Source of the DNA: Thermodesulfobacterium hveragerdense DSM 12571
GTDB lineage: Bacteria > Desulfobacterota > Thermodesulfobacteria > Thermodesulfobacteriales > Thermodesulfobacteriaceae
Assembly: GCF_000423845.1 (NCBI RefSeq)
Contig: NZ_AUIT01000012.1
Location: 1 to 51,098 of the forward strand
Direction of reading: 5' to 3'
Length of the DNA stretch: 51,098 nt
Shown: positions 8,267 through 17,348 of the stretch, in pieces
Numbering within the stretch: position 1 is the stretch's first letter
How the letters are laid out: each line of letters opens with the position of its first letter
Program-made: the position numbers and the translations under genes
The notes under the pieces: generated by a model
What the model was told of the DNA's origin: nothing
What the model saw: only the letters and a program-made list of their open reading frames with translations
The model's database searches: none

Positions 8267-9259
8267 ATGAGTTTACAGGAAGTAAAACCAGAATTAAGTA
8301 CCAAAGAAGTCGTTTTAGAGGAGTATCCTATCGTTAGGACCCTTTATGGCGAAAGGGGGAACAATTTTAAGATTTTAGAAAATTTTTTTAGGGTTCAGAT
8401 TTCCCTTAAGGGTAATCACATCTTTATCAAAGGAGAGCCTATAGACCTTGAGCTTGCGGAAAAAACCATAGCCGAGCTTTATGGATTGGTAAAATCAGGT
8501 TACACCATCTATCCTTCAGACGTAGAATATGCCTCAAGGATTATCCTTGAAAACCCCAAAGCTAACCTTAAGGAGATTTTTTTAGATACCATCTTTGTTA
8601 CCTCAGGACGTAAGGTTATCACCCCTAAGGGGATTACGCAAAAGAAATATATAGAGGCCATCAGAAGGTCTGAAATAGTTTTTGGGATAGGACCTGCTGG
8701 TACAGGAAAAACTTATTTGGCTGTTGCTATGGCGGTTTCTTACCTGATGAAAGGAGAGGTTAACAGGCTTGTTTTAGTCAGACCTGCAGTAGAGGCAGGA
8801 GAAAAATTAGGTTTTCTACCTGGAGACATCGCAGAAAAGGTTAATCCATATCTTAGGCCTTTGTATGATGCTCTTTATGATATGCTTTCTTTTGATAAGG
8901 TTGTAAGACTTTTTCAAAAAGGGGCGATAGAGATAGCCCCTTTAGCTTTTATGAGAGGAAGAACTTTAAATGAGGCCTTTATCATCTTGGATGAGGCTCA
9001 AAACACAACCTCTGAGCAGATGAAAATGTTCTTGACCCGTCTTGGGCAAAACTCTAAAGCAGTTATCACCGGAGACGTTACCCAGATAGATTTACCTGAT
9101 CCTAAAAAATCAGGTCTTCTTGAAGCGATGGAAGTTCTTGAGGGTATTAAAGGTATTTCTTTTATATATTTCACTAAAAGTGATGTGGTAAGACATCCTA
9201 TCGTTCAACAAATTATAGAGGCCTATGAAAAAAAAGAACAAAAAGAAAAGGAAGCCTAA
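8267..9259 (+). CDS. phoH: PhoH-family ATPase
   Basis: About 330 residues. The C-terminal two thirds is the PhoH P-loop domain: Walker A GPAGTGKTYLA, then RPAVEAGEKLGFLPGD, then the Walker B stretch FIILDEAQNTT and ITGDVTQIDLP. The N-terminal third contains a short nucleic-acid-binding-like region, as in PhoH/YbeZ proteins. The family is an RNA-linked NTPase often encoded with YbeY near rRNA maturation genes; ybeY is not here. A GAGGTG site at 8251-8256 serves either TTG 8264 (7-base spacing) or ATG 8267 (10-base spacing). The two starts differ by one residue. It is coupled to yggT with no gap. Confidence 0.92.
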   Translation: MSLQEVKPELSTKEVVLEEYPIVRTLYGERGNNFKILENFFRVQISLKGNHIFIKGEPIDLELAEKTIAELYGLVKSGYTIYPSDVEYASRIILENPKANLKEIFLDTIFVTSGRKVITPKGITQKKYIEAIRRSEIVFGIGPAGTGKTYLAVAMAVSYLMKGEVNRLVLVRPAVEAGEKLGFLPGDIAEKVNPYLRPLYDALYDMLSFDKVVRLFQKGAIEIAPLAFMRGRTLNEAFIILDEAQNTTSEQMKMFLTRLGQNSKAVITGDVTQIDLPDPKKSGLLEAMEVLEGIKGISFIYFTKSDVVRHPIVQQIIEAYEKKEQKEKEA

Positions 9260-9544
9260 ATGTTAAGTATTTTGTTTAAATCTCTTTACCAGGTGGTAGA
9301 CCTTCTCTTAAGTGTTTATGTTTGGATTATCATCGCAAGGTGTATTATCTCTTGGGTAAATCCCTATCCCTATCATCCGGTAGTAAGGTTTTTATACAGG
9401 GTAACCGAACCTGTGCTTGGCCCAGCAAGAAGGATTATTCCACCGATAGCTGGTTTAGACTTAAGCCCTATAGTGGTGATTTTTTTGATTTACTTTGTTC
9501 AAAATCTAATGCAGTACTTAGTAACCAGATATCTATTTTTCTAA
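9260..9544 (+). CDS. yggT: YggT-family membrane protein
   Basis: 94 residues with two strongly hydrophobic helices (about 8-30 and 68-90) separated by a loop containing ISWVNPYPYHPV and a Pro-rich turn (LGPARRIIPPIAGLDLSPIV). This is the standard YggT layout. The start ATG follows the phoH stop directly. The function of YggT is poorly defined; links to osmotic response and cell division have been proposed for relatives. The next gene is also a 'Ygg' family member, as in many genomes. Confidence 0.88.
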   Translation: MLSILFKSLYQVVDLLLSVYVWIIIARCIISWVNPYPYHPVVRFLYRVTEPVLGPARRIIPPIAGLDLSPIVVIFLIYFVQNLMQYLVTRYLFF

Positions 9545-9554
9545 AATCCCTGTT

Positions 9555-9830
9555 ATGGTTTTAGAGATAAAGGTTCATCCAGAAAAGAAGAAAGACCGGA
9601 TTTTGGGTCATAAACTTCCTAATTTTTTAGAGGTAGAGCTTAAAGCTAAACCTCAAAACAACCAAGCTAACGAAGCTTTAATCCGATTTTTGAGCACAGT
9701 TTTTAATATTCCAGAAAAGCAGATAAAAATTCTCAAAGGAAAAACTCAACCTAAAAAACTGATAAACTTGGAAGGACTTGATCCCATTCAATTTGAGGTT
9801 TATGTCGAAAAATCGTTAAATAAGGACTAA
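9555..9830 (+). CDS. DUF167 (YggU-type) small protein
   Basis: 91 residues with the DUF167 pattern: basic N terminus, LEVELKAKPQNNQANEALI, and a C-terminal IKILKGKTQPKKLI. The 'KA-x-P-x-x-x-x-AN-x-A-L' block is diagnostic. Cytoplasmic, function unknown. It lies 10 bases after yggT, a pairing seen widely, which suggests one transcript from phoH onward. Confidence 0.9.
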   Translation: MVLEIKVHPEKKKDRILGHKLPNFLEVELKAKPQNNQANEALIRFLSTVFNIPEKQIKILKGKTQPKKLINLEGLDPIQFEVYVEKSLNKD

Positions 9831-9846
9831 AAAGAGGGCCACACAT

Positions 9847-10506
9847 ATGAAACCTTTTGTTTTTTTTGACCTTGACGGAACTCTGATAGACAGTATGCCT
9901 TATCATGCCAAAGCCTGGATAGAGGCTCTGGCTGAATATGGTATAAAGTTTAAAGAAGAAGAGGTGTATCTATACGAAGGGGCGATAGAGTTTGAGATGG
10001 TCCGAGACATTTTTCTGCAAAAAGGATTTAACATAGACAAAGATTTCTTCGAGGCTCTCTTTAAAAAACAAAAGGCTATTTTTCTTAGTCGTTATGCCTC
10101 AAAGGTCAAACCTTTTCCTGAGGTTCCAGGTATTTTAGAAACCTTAAAAAAAGAAAAGAAAGGTTTAGCCCTGGTTACCAGCTCTCATGTAGAAATTTTA
10201 GAAAAAGTTTTACCAAAGAGTTTTTATGCTTATTTTTCGGTAGTACTTACAGGGGATAAAATAAAGAAAAGAAAGCCTCATCCAGATCCGTATTTAGAGG
10301 CGTTAAAGGCTTTTAATACCTCGATCAATCAAGGTTTGGTGGTAGAAAATTCCTCTGCAGGAGTGATTTCAGCCAAAGGGGCGAACCTTTTTTGTGTAGC
10401 TATTACTACCACCTTATCTGAGGAGCACCTAAGGTTAGCAGACCTGATAGTAAAAGACCATACCGAGCTTAAAGAGGTTTTATTAAATGGGAAAGGAAAG
10501 GGTTAA
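9847..10506 (+). CDS. HAD-superfamily phosphatase / beta-phosphoglucomutase-like
   Basis: 219 residues. Motif I is FDLDGTLIDS at the N terminus with nucleophile and acid/base Asp. A helical cap follows. Motif II is LVTSSH, motif III is around KKRKPHPDPYLEAL, and motif IV is VENSSAGVISAKGA, where VEDS is usual. The cap type and the motif III block resemble beta-phosphoglucomutase-like and sugar-phosphate phosphatases. The substrate cannot be assigned. It overlaps the next gene by 20 bases. Confidence 0.85.
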   Translation: MKPFVFFDLDGTLIDSMPYHAKAWIEALAEYGIKFKEEEVYLYEGAIEFEMVRDIFLQKGFNIDKDFFEALFKKQKAIFLSRYASKVKPFPEVPGILETLKKEKKGLALVTSSHVEILEKVLPKSFYAYFSVVLTGDKIKKRKPHPDPYLEALKAFNTSINQGLVVENSSAGVISAKGANLFCVAITTTLSEEHLRLADLIVKDHTELKEVLLNGKGKG

Positions 10507-11449
10507 AAACCATAGACCTTTGGACTATAAAGAGTATTTTGCACAATATCAGGATTTGATCCCTGATTATTTGGAGTTTTTAGAGTGTTTAAAAAAACAG
10601 CATCGTCAGTATTTTTGCATAAACACCTTAAAGATAAGAACTAACGAGGAGAAGGAACGTCTTTTAGAAATTTTAAGACAAAAAAACATTCAGTTTGAGT
10701 CAGTTCAAGAGGTTCCTTATTTTTATAGGGTGGTTAACAACGAAGAGGTTTCGTTAGGAAATTTAGAGGAGTATAGTTTAGGTTTAATCCATTCGATGAC
10801 CTTAGCGAGTAGTCTTCCTATAATAGCCCTTGACCCTCAACCAGGAGATTTAGTGCTTGATTTATGTGCAGCTCCAGGAGGAAAAACTTGTCTTATAGCC
10901 ATCATAACCCAAGATAGAGCTACTGTAGTAGCTAACGACAAAAGGGTAGACCGTTTAACCGCTTTGGTAGCCAACCTTAAACGTTTAGGGGTTGCCTCTG
11001 CCATAACTACCCGTTATCGAGGGGAGCAGTTTCCCTTTGGGATTCCTTTTAATAAGGTGTTGGTCGATGCCCCTTGTTCTGGAGAAGGAAGATATAGGGT
11101 AGGGCTTGAAGGTGAAATACTTTATCAAAAAGGACATGGTAAAACCAACCTTCAATCTATTCAAAAGGGTTTGTTAGTAAGAGCCTTTGACCTTTTATCT
11201 CCAGGAGGGGTGTTGGTTTATAGCACCTGTACGATAAACCCAAAAGAAAACGAGGAAGTAGTAGATTATCTTCTGCGAAAAAGACAGGCTAAACTGGTAG
11301 ATTGGATTTCTCCTTTGTCATATTATGAAGGGATTACTGAATGGGAAGGCAAACCTTATCATCCAGACCTAAGGCTTACTAAAAGGTATTATACTCATAA
11401 AATAGATGCCGTAGGCTTTTTTGTGGCTAAAATTATCAAGTTAGTCTAA
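10487..11449 (+). CDS. RsmB/NSUN-type RNA (cytosine-5) methyltransferase
   Basis: 320 residues. The SAM-binding loop is LDLCAAPGGKT (about 128-138). Motif IV is VDAPCSGEGRYR and motif VI is YSTCTINPKENEE. The two cysteines (PC and TC) are the enzyme-release and catalytic pair of m5C methyltransferases. The N-terminal PUA-like or NusB-like extension of RsmB is absent; only a short N-terminal domain with FCINTLKIR is present. The target, tRNA or rRNA, cannot be told. The start lies inside the HAD gene. Confidence 0.88.
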   Translation: MGKERVKNHRPLDYKEYFAQYQDLIPDYLEFLECLKKQHRQYFCINTLKIRTNEEKERLLEILRQKNIQFESVQEVPYFYRVVNNEEVSLGNLEEYSLGLIHSMTLASSLPIIALDPQPGDLVLDLCAAPGGKTCLIAIITQDRATVVANDKRVDRLTALVANLKRLGVASAITTRYRGEQFPFGIPFNKVLVDAPCSGEGRYRVGLEGEILYQKGHGKTNLQSIQKGLLVRAFDLLSPGGVLVYSTCTINPKENEEVVDYLLRKRQAKLVDWISPLSYYEGITEWEGKPYHPDLRLTKRYYTHKIDAVGFFVAKIIKLV

Positions 11450-11506
11450 ATTATTTAAAGAGGCGTATAATTTAAAAATTTTCAAAATAAAGTATAATAA
11501 TTCTCT

Positions 11507-11965
11507 ATGAAATGCCCCAGATGTAAGGTCTTAGAAACCAAAGTCATAGACTCAAGGGTTATAGAAGAAGGATATACCATAAGAAGAAGGCGAGAATGCA
11601 GCAACTGTGGATACAGGTTTACCACCTATGAAAAACTTGAGTTAGATATCATGATAGTTAAAAAGGATGGTAGAAGAGAACCTTATAATCGGGAAAAGCT
11701 CATCTCAGGCATAAGAAAGGCTTGCCATAAAAGGTCTATCAGTGAAGAAAATATCTTAAGTTTTGTAAACGAGCTTGAGCTTGACCTTATTCAAAGAGGA
11801 GAAAAAGAAGTGTCTTCTGGATATTTGGGAGAAAGGGTAATGCAGGCCTTAAAGGCCTGGGATAAGGTGGCTTACATACGTTTTGCTTCAGTTTATAAAG
11901 AGTTTAAAGATGTAGGAGAATTCCTAAACCAAATAAAAGAGTTGAACCATGATGAACCCTCGTGA
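11507..11965 (+). CDS. nrdR: Transcriptional repressor NrdR
   Basis: 152 residues. The N-terminal zinc ribbon has MKCPRC (Cys 3, 6) and CSNCGYRFTTYE (Cys 31, 34). An ATP-cone domain (about 49-140) follows, with KKDGRREPYNREKL. This is the full-length family pattern. NrdR senses dATP/ATP and represses ribonucleotide reductase genes through NrdR boxes; no such gene or box is evident here. The C terminus overlaps the pyrF start by 17 bases, so both genes are probably translated from one message. Confidence 0.95.
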   Translation: MKCPRCKVLETKVIDSRVIEEGYTIRRRRECSNCGYRFTTYEKLELDIMIVKKDGRREPYNREKLISGIRKACHKRSISEENILSFVNELELDLIQRGEKEVSSGYLGERVMQALKAWDKVAYIRFASVYKEFKDVGEFLNQIKELNHDEPS

Positions 11966-12689
11966 TAGGATAGTATTTCCTTTAGATGTGCCTACTATAG
12001 ATGAGGCTTTGAGATGGGTAGACAGACTGAAGGACTTGGTAGGGGTCTTTAAAGTCGGTTTTGAGCTTTATACAAGTTGTGGTCCTAAGGTAATAGAAGA
12101 AATAAAAAAGAGAAGCAATAACAAAATTTTTTTGGATTTAAAACTAAACGACATTCCTAACACTGTACTTAGGACGGTAAGGGTAGTTTCTAATCTGGGG
12201 GTTGATTGGATAACAGTTCATGCCCTTTCTGGAGAAGAAAGTTTGAAAAGCGCGGTAAGTGCCGCTTACAACAACCTAAAAATATTAGCTGTTACGGTTT
12301 TAACCTCCCTTGAGAGGGCAGACCTTATGGAATTAGGCTTTAACGCTGAACTGGTAAGAGAGGTTAAAGACCTGGTGCTAAGGTTAACCAAGATTGCTTA
12401 TCAAACAGGTTGTGACGGGATAGTCTGTTCAGCCAGAGAAACTTCTCAGATAAAAGAAGTTTATCCCGAGTTGTTTACCGTGGTCCCGGGTATTAGGTTG
12501 GAAGGGGCAAGAAAGGACGACCAAATAAGGGTAGTTACACCTTATGAAGCCATCCTTTCTGGTGCAGATTATCTTGTTATAGGAAGACCTATCAGAGAAG
12601 CTTTTTCTCCTGAAAAAACCTGTATGGAGATCGCCGAAGAAATAGAAAAAGCCTTAGCCCAAAAGAACCAAAACAAGGATAACGTATAA
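11949..12689 (+). CDS. pyrF: Orotidine 5'-phosphate decarboxylase
   Basis: 246 residues. The catalytic signature FLDLKLNDIPNTV (K-x-x-D arrangement) is present. VFKVGFELY lies upstream, VTVLTSL in the middle, and VVPGIRLEGARKDDQIR plus YLVIGRPI form the C-terminal phosphate-binding parts. It catalyses the last step of UMP synthesis. The two tandem ATGs at 11949 and 11952 are inside nrdR. It faces SapC tail to tail. Confidence 0.95.
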   Translation: MMNPRDRIVFPLDVPTIDEALRWVDRLKDLVGVFKVGFELYTSCGPKVIEEIKKRSNNKIFLDLKLNDIPNTVLRTVRVVSNLGVDWITVHALSGEESLKSAVSAAYNNLKILAVTVLTSLERADLMELGFNAELVREVKDLVLRLTKIAYQTGCDGIVCSARETSQIKEVYPELFTVVPGIRLEGARKDDQIRVVTPYEAILSGADYLVIGRPIREAFSPEKTCMEIAEEIEKALAQKNQNKDNV

Positions 12690-12693
12690 AAGT

Positions 12694-13419
12694 TTAATAA
12701 ATTTCTATGGTTTCACTATACAATAGCTCAAAAATCTTAAAATTTCTAACGCTAAAATAGGCTCCATAAAGCACGGGAAGGTATCCTGAGGTATTTAGAT
12801 AATAAAGTTTTTCAGGCTGAAGGCGTCTTAAAGTTTCGATGTTTGCAAGAAACAGATTTTTAAACTCAACCTTTCCTAAAGGTCCGTTCATCACAAAGGA
12901 CGTTTGGGCGATACAATCCTTTTCCAAAATATCCAGACTAAACTCTAAGGCTTTTTTTAAGTCTAAAGCCAAATCGGTAAGTTCTTTTTTTACCTCAGCA
13001 AAAAAAGTAGTATCTTCTCCTGTTTCGGTGAAAAGGGCCTCTCCTTCTTCGGTTGTGGTAAATTTCCCGTCCACAGCAACCAAAAAGTTTTCTTCCCCCT
13101 CTTCTCTAAGATAAACCAGCCCAAAGGGATAAAGCTTTATCACCTTAGGAATATAGTCTATCTTAAAACTTCCCTCTTTGGTTAAATAAGGATTTTTGCC
13201 TTGGACTCCAAGAACAGCAAAAGGAAAAACCATACCCTCAGACATAGCAAAAAACACTGGATAATACATCGTAGCCGGAAGTATTTCCGAATACCCAAGG
13301 GGTATGATTTCTACCCCTTCCATAAAGGAAAAGTTGTCAGGTTTTATAACCTTTAAATGTTTATGTTCTTCTGGTTCAAGGATAACAGGATTTTTAAAAA
13401 GTTGAGACGGGGTAAACAT
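12694..13419 (-). CDS. SapC-family protein
   Basis: 241 residues resembling the SapC family (S-layer-associated or peptide-related, function poorly known). Features are an N-terminal ILEPEEHKHLKV, a central YYPVFFAMSEG then FAVLGVQGKNPYL, and YIPKVIKLYPFGL. There is no signal peptide or membrane helix. It lies 15 bases downstream of a glycosyltransferase-methyltransferase gene on the same strand and is likely co-transcribed with it, which suggests a role in surface glycan or S-layer work. That role is inference. Confidence 0.72.
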   Translation of the reverse strand: MFTPSQLFKNPVILEPEEHKHLKVIKPDNFSFMEGVEIIPLGYSEILPATMYYPVFFAMSEGMVFPFAVLGVQGKNPYLTKEGSFKIDYIPKVIKLYPFGLVYLREEGEENFLVAVDGKFTTTEEGEALFTETGEDTTFFAEVKKELTDLALDLKKALEFSLDILEKDCIAQTSFVMNGPLGKVEFKNLFLANIETLRRLQPEKLYYLNTSGYLPVLYGAYFSVRNFKIFELLYSETIEIY

Positions 13420-13434
13420 TATTAAACCTCCTTT

Positions 13435-15576
13435 TTAGATTTTATCATCTTTCCACAGTATGTCTACCGCAGAAACATTGATCGCCCTTTGAATAATTTT
13501 TTCCCAGTTAAGTCCAGTTTTTCCTTTTATTCCTATAGCATACTGAAAGTTTCCTAAGTATCGTGCGTTGATGTATAGAGGGTTGAAGTTTGCTAAAACC
13601 AGATTAGCCATAAATATAGAAGGAATGAAAAGCCTTTGTCCTCCATCTAATTCTACCTCGGCGCTTTTAGGAGTTATTCCTTCAAGCACGGTCCCTGGGA
13701 TTAAAGGTTCTGTAAAAATGACTACCTCTTCAAACCCGGCAAGTTTTAAACCGTAATACAAAGTCCAGGGTTTAAAACGGTTTATGTGGTGAGGTGGGTA
13801 GTCATTGCCCCACCATTGGTATTTTAGATAGGATTTGGCTAAATGTTTAAAAGCAAAATAAGGAGGACAACTGATGATGGTAACACCATTTTCTTCTAAA
13901 AGTTCGTAGATTTCCTTAAGAAAATTTAAAGGGTTTTCTACATGTTCGATTACCTCAAAGGCTGTGATTACCTTATAGGGACCTTGAAAGTCTGAAGGGA
14001 GTTCTTTAAAGGTTAAGGCTTTAGCTACCCTAAGGTTGTAGTATTTTTTGGCAAGTTCAACCGCTTTTTCACTCGCATCTATTCCATAAACCTCAAACCC
14101 TTTAGCCTTAGCAATCAACATAAAATTGCCACATGAACACCCTACGTCTAAAAGCTTACCCTTAGGTAAAACCTCTAAAATAGGAAGTAATACGTTAAAC
14201 CTGGGAAGATCTTTCCATTTTTTTAGTTCTTTGACCTCCTCTTTTTCTAATTGTTGATAATTTTCATAAGCTGTATGCCCAAAACTTAAAAGTTCATCAA
14301 TCTTTTGTTCATAGGCTATATCATATTTCATGCTTTTACGAGGATAACCAAATTGAAGTCCACAGCTTGGGCATTCAAAAATGCGGTATTGGTTTATTAC
14401 CTCAAACAGGCTAAAAGGTCCGTTAAAACTACACAAAGGACAACGTTCTGGTTTCTCATGGCTTTCTTGACAGGCTAACAGAGCATCTTTTAAAGCAAAA
14501 TAAATTACCTTAGGAGGGATGCTTTCGATACAGGGGCTGTAAAACTGATGTTTAACCTTAGCCTCTGAACAGGGTTCATTAATAGCATGGACCCCACAGG
14601 GAGCTTTACAGGTTTGTCCTGTGTATTTAGGACGAACTGGAATAACCGTTGGATAAGTGTCGGATCTCAGTCTACCTTCAATGGGACCGGTTATAAAAAC
14701 CGTAGGTTTTTTAAGGCCTCCTGCTATGTGTAAAGTAGAGGTATCTGCGGTGATGACCGCGTCAGATAAATAGATAGCGGCTACTAAATACCTAAGGTCT
14801 TTCATTAACGCAGAAAGGTTTGCTGCTTTTATCCCGTAAACATCAAGGGCTACCTCTACTGTCAAATCTTCGTCAGGTAGACTACAAATAACAGGAACAA
14901 ACTCTGTAGAGATTAAGTCTTCTATTTCTTTTAGGAGTTTAGGAGGAAGGGTTCTGTGGATAGAAGAAGCAAGATAGTGAAAAAGCAGTACCTTGTCTTT
15001 TCCGGAAACCTTTTTGATTTCTTCAAATATTTTTTTCATCTCTTCTACCACATTCAAGTCAACCCAAACATCAGGGGTTTCGTCTTCAGCAAAATAAAGT
15101 TTAAACTTCCATAAAAACCATTCTACCATGTTTAGGTTGTCAAAATGAGGGGAGTTAACCATTTCTACTGCCTTAACCATGTAGTTAGCTTTTACCACCT
15201 CTTTTATAGGAGCAGGATGAGGTAAAAGTTTATCTATGTAAGGCAGGTTTTCTAAGACTATACGAGCCCTTCCAGAAACACTTACCCAGAGTTTACTTTC
15301 TGGATAGCGTCTTTTGATCTCACGTAAAGCCACCGTAGAACAGAGCACATCTCCTATAGCACCTTGCATAAACACAAAAAGGGTTTTTCCGTTTAGGTCT
15401 TCTCCATCATAAAAAGGAGGAAGGGCAGAATGGGTTTTCTCAAACTGACTTTGAAGGTTGGTAGGTAAAAGACCAAACACATCATTAGCAAAAAGCAGCT
15501 TCTCCCCAGGTTTTAGGTTAAATTGATAGCCGTTAAACTCAAAACTTAGTTTGGTTTTGGCTTGAACAGTAAGCAT
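13435..15576 (-). CDS. GT9-type glycosyltransferase fused to a SAM methyltransferase
   Basis: 713 residues from ATG 15576, which has GGAGGA 4-5 bases upstream; a TTG four codons earlier lies too close to that site. Domain order: residues about 65-370 are heptosyltransferase-like (GT9), with QGAIGDVLCSTVALREIKRR at the start and ITADTSTLHIAGGLKKP as the donor-site motif; about 378-412 is a Cys4 zinc knuckle (CPLC and CPSC); about 470-600 is a class I methyltransferase with LLDVGCSCGNF and FEVIEHVENPLNFL. A Cys-rich connector (CKAPCGVH) joins the first two. Such fusions occur in surface glycan pathways. It probably transfers and modifies a sugar on a cell-surface or protein-linked glycan; the acceptor is unknown. 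Confidence 0.82.
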   Translation of the reverse strand: MLTVQAKTKLSFEFNGYQFNLKPGEKLLFANDVFGLLPTNLQSQFEKTHSALPPFYDGEDLNGKTLFVFMQGAIGDVLCSTVALREIKRRYPESKLWVSVSGRARIVLENLPYIDKLLPHPAPIKEVVKANYMVKAVEMVNSPHFDNLNMVEWFLWKFKLYFAEDETPDVWVDLNVVEEMKKIFEEIKKVSGKDKVLLFHYLASSIHRTLPPKLLKEIEDLISTEFVPVICSLPDEDLTVEVALDVYGIKAANLSALMKDLRYLVAAIYLSDAVITADTSTLHIAGGLKKPTVFITGPIEGRLRSDTYPTVIPVRPKYTGQTCKAPCGVHAINEPCSEAKVKHQFYSPCIESIPPKVIYFALKDALLACQESHEKPERCPLCSFNGPFSLFEVINQYRIFECPSCGLQFGYPRKSMKYDIAYEQKIDELLSFGHTAYENYQQLEKEEVKELKKWKDLPRFNVLLPILEVLPKGKLLDVGCSCGNFMLIAKAKGFEVYGIDASEKAVELAKKYYNLRVAKALTFKELPSDFQGPYKVITAFEVIEHVENPLNFLKEIYELLEENGVTIISCPPYFAFKHLAKSYLKYQWWGNDYPPHHINRFKPWTLYYGLKLAGFEEVVIFTEPLIPGTVLEGITPKSAEVELDGGQRLFIPSIFMANLVLANFNPLYINARYLGNFQYAIGIKGKTGLNWEKIIQRAINVSAVDILWKDDKI

Positions 15577-15747
15577 TATTTCCTCCAAAATAAAGGTCTA
15601 ATGTTTTTACTATAGCATTAGTTATCAAAAAGCATACCATTTTTACAGACAAAAAACCTATGTTTTTGGAAAGGTTCTGTATGTAATTTATCGATAGTCT
15701 ATGTGCTAAAAAGTCAAACTTTTGACAATGTATATCTTTACAGAACG

Positions 15748-16242
15748 TTAGAGTTTGATCTTTTGAAAATAGGGAAATAATATATGGTATTGGGTTAAGA
15801 GATGTTGTGAAATCACCCTTATTTCATCAAGGACAGCCAAAAAGTTAACGTCTCCCTCCCATCTGGGGACTATTTGCAGGTGTAGATGGTCAGGATATCC
15901 AGCTCCTGCAACCTTCCCTAAGTTAAACCCAACGTTAAACCCGTGAGGTTTGAAGACTTCTTTTAGAATCTTGATGGCTTCTTGAGCCATTTTCATCAAA
16001 GCGGTGATCTCATCAGGGGTTAGTTGTTCGAGTTCAGCCACATGTTTTTTGGGAGCTACCAAAAGGTGCCCGGCATTATAAGGGAATTTGTTCATGATCA
16101 CCAAAACAAAAGGATCTCTATAAAGTATAAGCCTTTCTTCATCAGGCAGATTTCCTTCAGGAGGACAAAAAATACAGCCAGGGTCTTTTTTACCTGATAC
16201 GTATTCTCCTCTCCAGGGAGCCCACAAAATTTTTCGTTCCAT
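15748..16242 (-). CDS. HIT-family hydrolase / Ap4A phosphorylase-like
   Basis: 164 residues. The N terminus ILWAPWRGEYV and CIFC are typical of the Ap4A phosphorylase/HIT branch found beside translation or repair genes. The core NKFPYNAGHLLVAPKKH and PDHLHLQIVPRW carries the histidine triad. The last motif position is Gln (H-L-H-L-Q), where simple HIT hydrolases have His; Gln here is known from phosphorylase or transferase branches. Likely substrates are dinucleoside polyphosphates. Transcribed divergently from the flippase gene. Confidence 0.87.
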   Translation of the reverse strand: MERKILWAPWRGEYVSGKKDPGCIFCPPEGNLPDEERLILYRDPFVLVIMNKFPYNAGHLLVAPKKHVAELEQLTPDEITALMKMAQEAIKILKEVFKPHGFNVGFNLGKVAGAGYPDHLHLQIVPRWEGDVNFLAVLDEIRVISQHLLTQYHILFPYFQKIKL

Positions 16243-16349
16243 ATTCCCCCCCTTTCTAAAAACAAGTTTAAGGGTAAAATGATAAATACCTAATCATAAC
16301 ACAAAATAAACGTTTGTAAATTGTTAGGTTTTGATATTTATAACTTTAT

Positions 16350-17348
16350 ATGTATAAAAATATTGTTTACGGAATATTTTTAACTGTTTTGGTAGTATGT
16401 CTTTCTTTTTTATACATCTTTATCAGACATATTCCGCCTAATTTAAAAGGGGTTCTTTTTTCCTTAAACAAGAAGCATCTGTTTTTTTCCTTTTTATCTT
16501 TGTTTTCTTTTCATACTTTCGATAACTTGAGGGTGTTTTTTATTTCAAGGGCTCTGGGTTTAAGGTATCCTTTTTGGTATGGATATAAGGTTTCTTTGGT
16601 AAGCACCTTTGGAGCTACCATAACCCCTGCTCATTTAGGTGGTGAGATTTTTCCTTTTTATACGTTAAGAAGGGTAGGAGGCGAGATAGCTCAGATTCTT
16701 AGTGTAATTACCCTCAAAGGTTTTGCCGGTTTAGTTTTTTATCTTTTGTTTTTCCCTTTTATGTTAGAAAATCTCGTAAAGCATCCTGAAAAGGCCTTAG
16801 AGCTTTTACTGATAATAGGAAGTTTGTTGGCTATTTTGGGTTTGGGGTTTATAGTAGGAAAGGTTATCTTTAAAAAAAGACCTCAGATTGTTTCTGGTTC
16901 GTTTTTGTTTAGGTTAAAGTTTAATTTTTTGAAATATTTACTCATTTGTAAAAAATTCTTTAAAATCCATAAAAAAGTATTTTTTTTAGCCATTCTTTTT
17001 AGTCTTTTTATGTACATCTCCTTTCTTATGGTAGGAATTTTTTTGGTTAAGGCTTTTTCTCAACAAGCTCCTTTTTGGGCTTTGTTTTCAAACCAACTCC
17101 CTTTACTCTATGCTATCTTTATAAGCCCTACCCCAGGAGGCAGTGGGGTAGGAGAATTAGGGGCGATAGTAGTTTTTAAGGATTTTTTAACCGTTGAGTC
17201 CATAGGGATCTTTGCCATGCTTTGGAGAATACTTAGCCAATACCTTAGTTCTATGATAGGTGGAGTTATTTTTTTTGTGATGGGAACAAAAGACCTTTTA
17301 AATAAAAAGAACTCTCAAACAAAAAATAGTTTTTTTAAGGAATGCTAA
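16350..17348 (+). CDS. Flippase-like integral membrane protein (lysylphosphatidylglycerol synthetase-like TM family)
   Basis: 332 residues with about eight membrane helices. The block SLVSTFGATITPAHLGGEIFP and the later ISPTPGGSGVGELGAI are the paired signatures of the UPF0104/MprF-like flippase domain. No soluble transferase domain is attached. It overlaps lpxK by 7 bases, and a role in moving a lipid or lipid-linked glycan across the inner membrane fits that neighbourhood. The substrate is unknown. The start has no clear ribosome binding site. Confidence 0.8.
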   Translation: MYKNIVYGIFLTVLVVCLSFLYIFIRHIPPNLKGVLFSLNKKHLFFSFLSLFSFHTFDNLRVFFISRALGLRYPFWYGYKVSLVSTFGATITPAHLGGEIFPFYTLRRVGGEIAQILSVITLKGFAGLVFYLLFFPFMLENLVKHPEKALELLLIIGSLLAILGLGFIVGKVIFKKRPQIVSGSFLFRLKFNFLKYLLICKKFFKIHKKVFFLAILFSLFMYISFLMVGIFLVKAFSQQAPFWALFSNQLPLLYAIFISPTPGGSGVGELGAIVVFKDFLTVESIGIFAMLWRILSQYLSSMIGGVIFFVMGTKDLLNKKNSQTKNSFFKEC

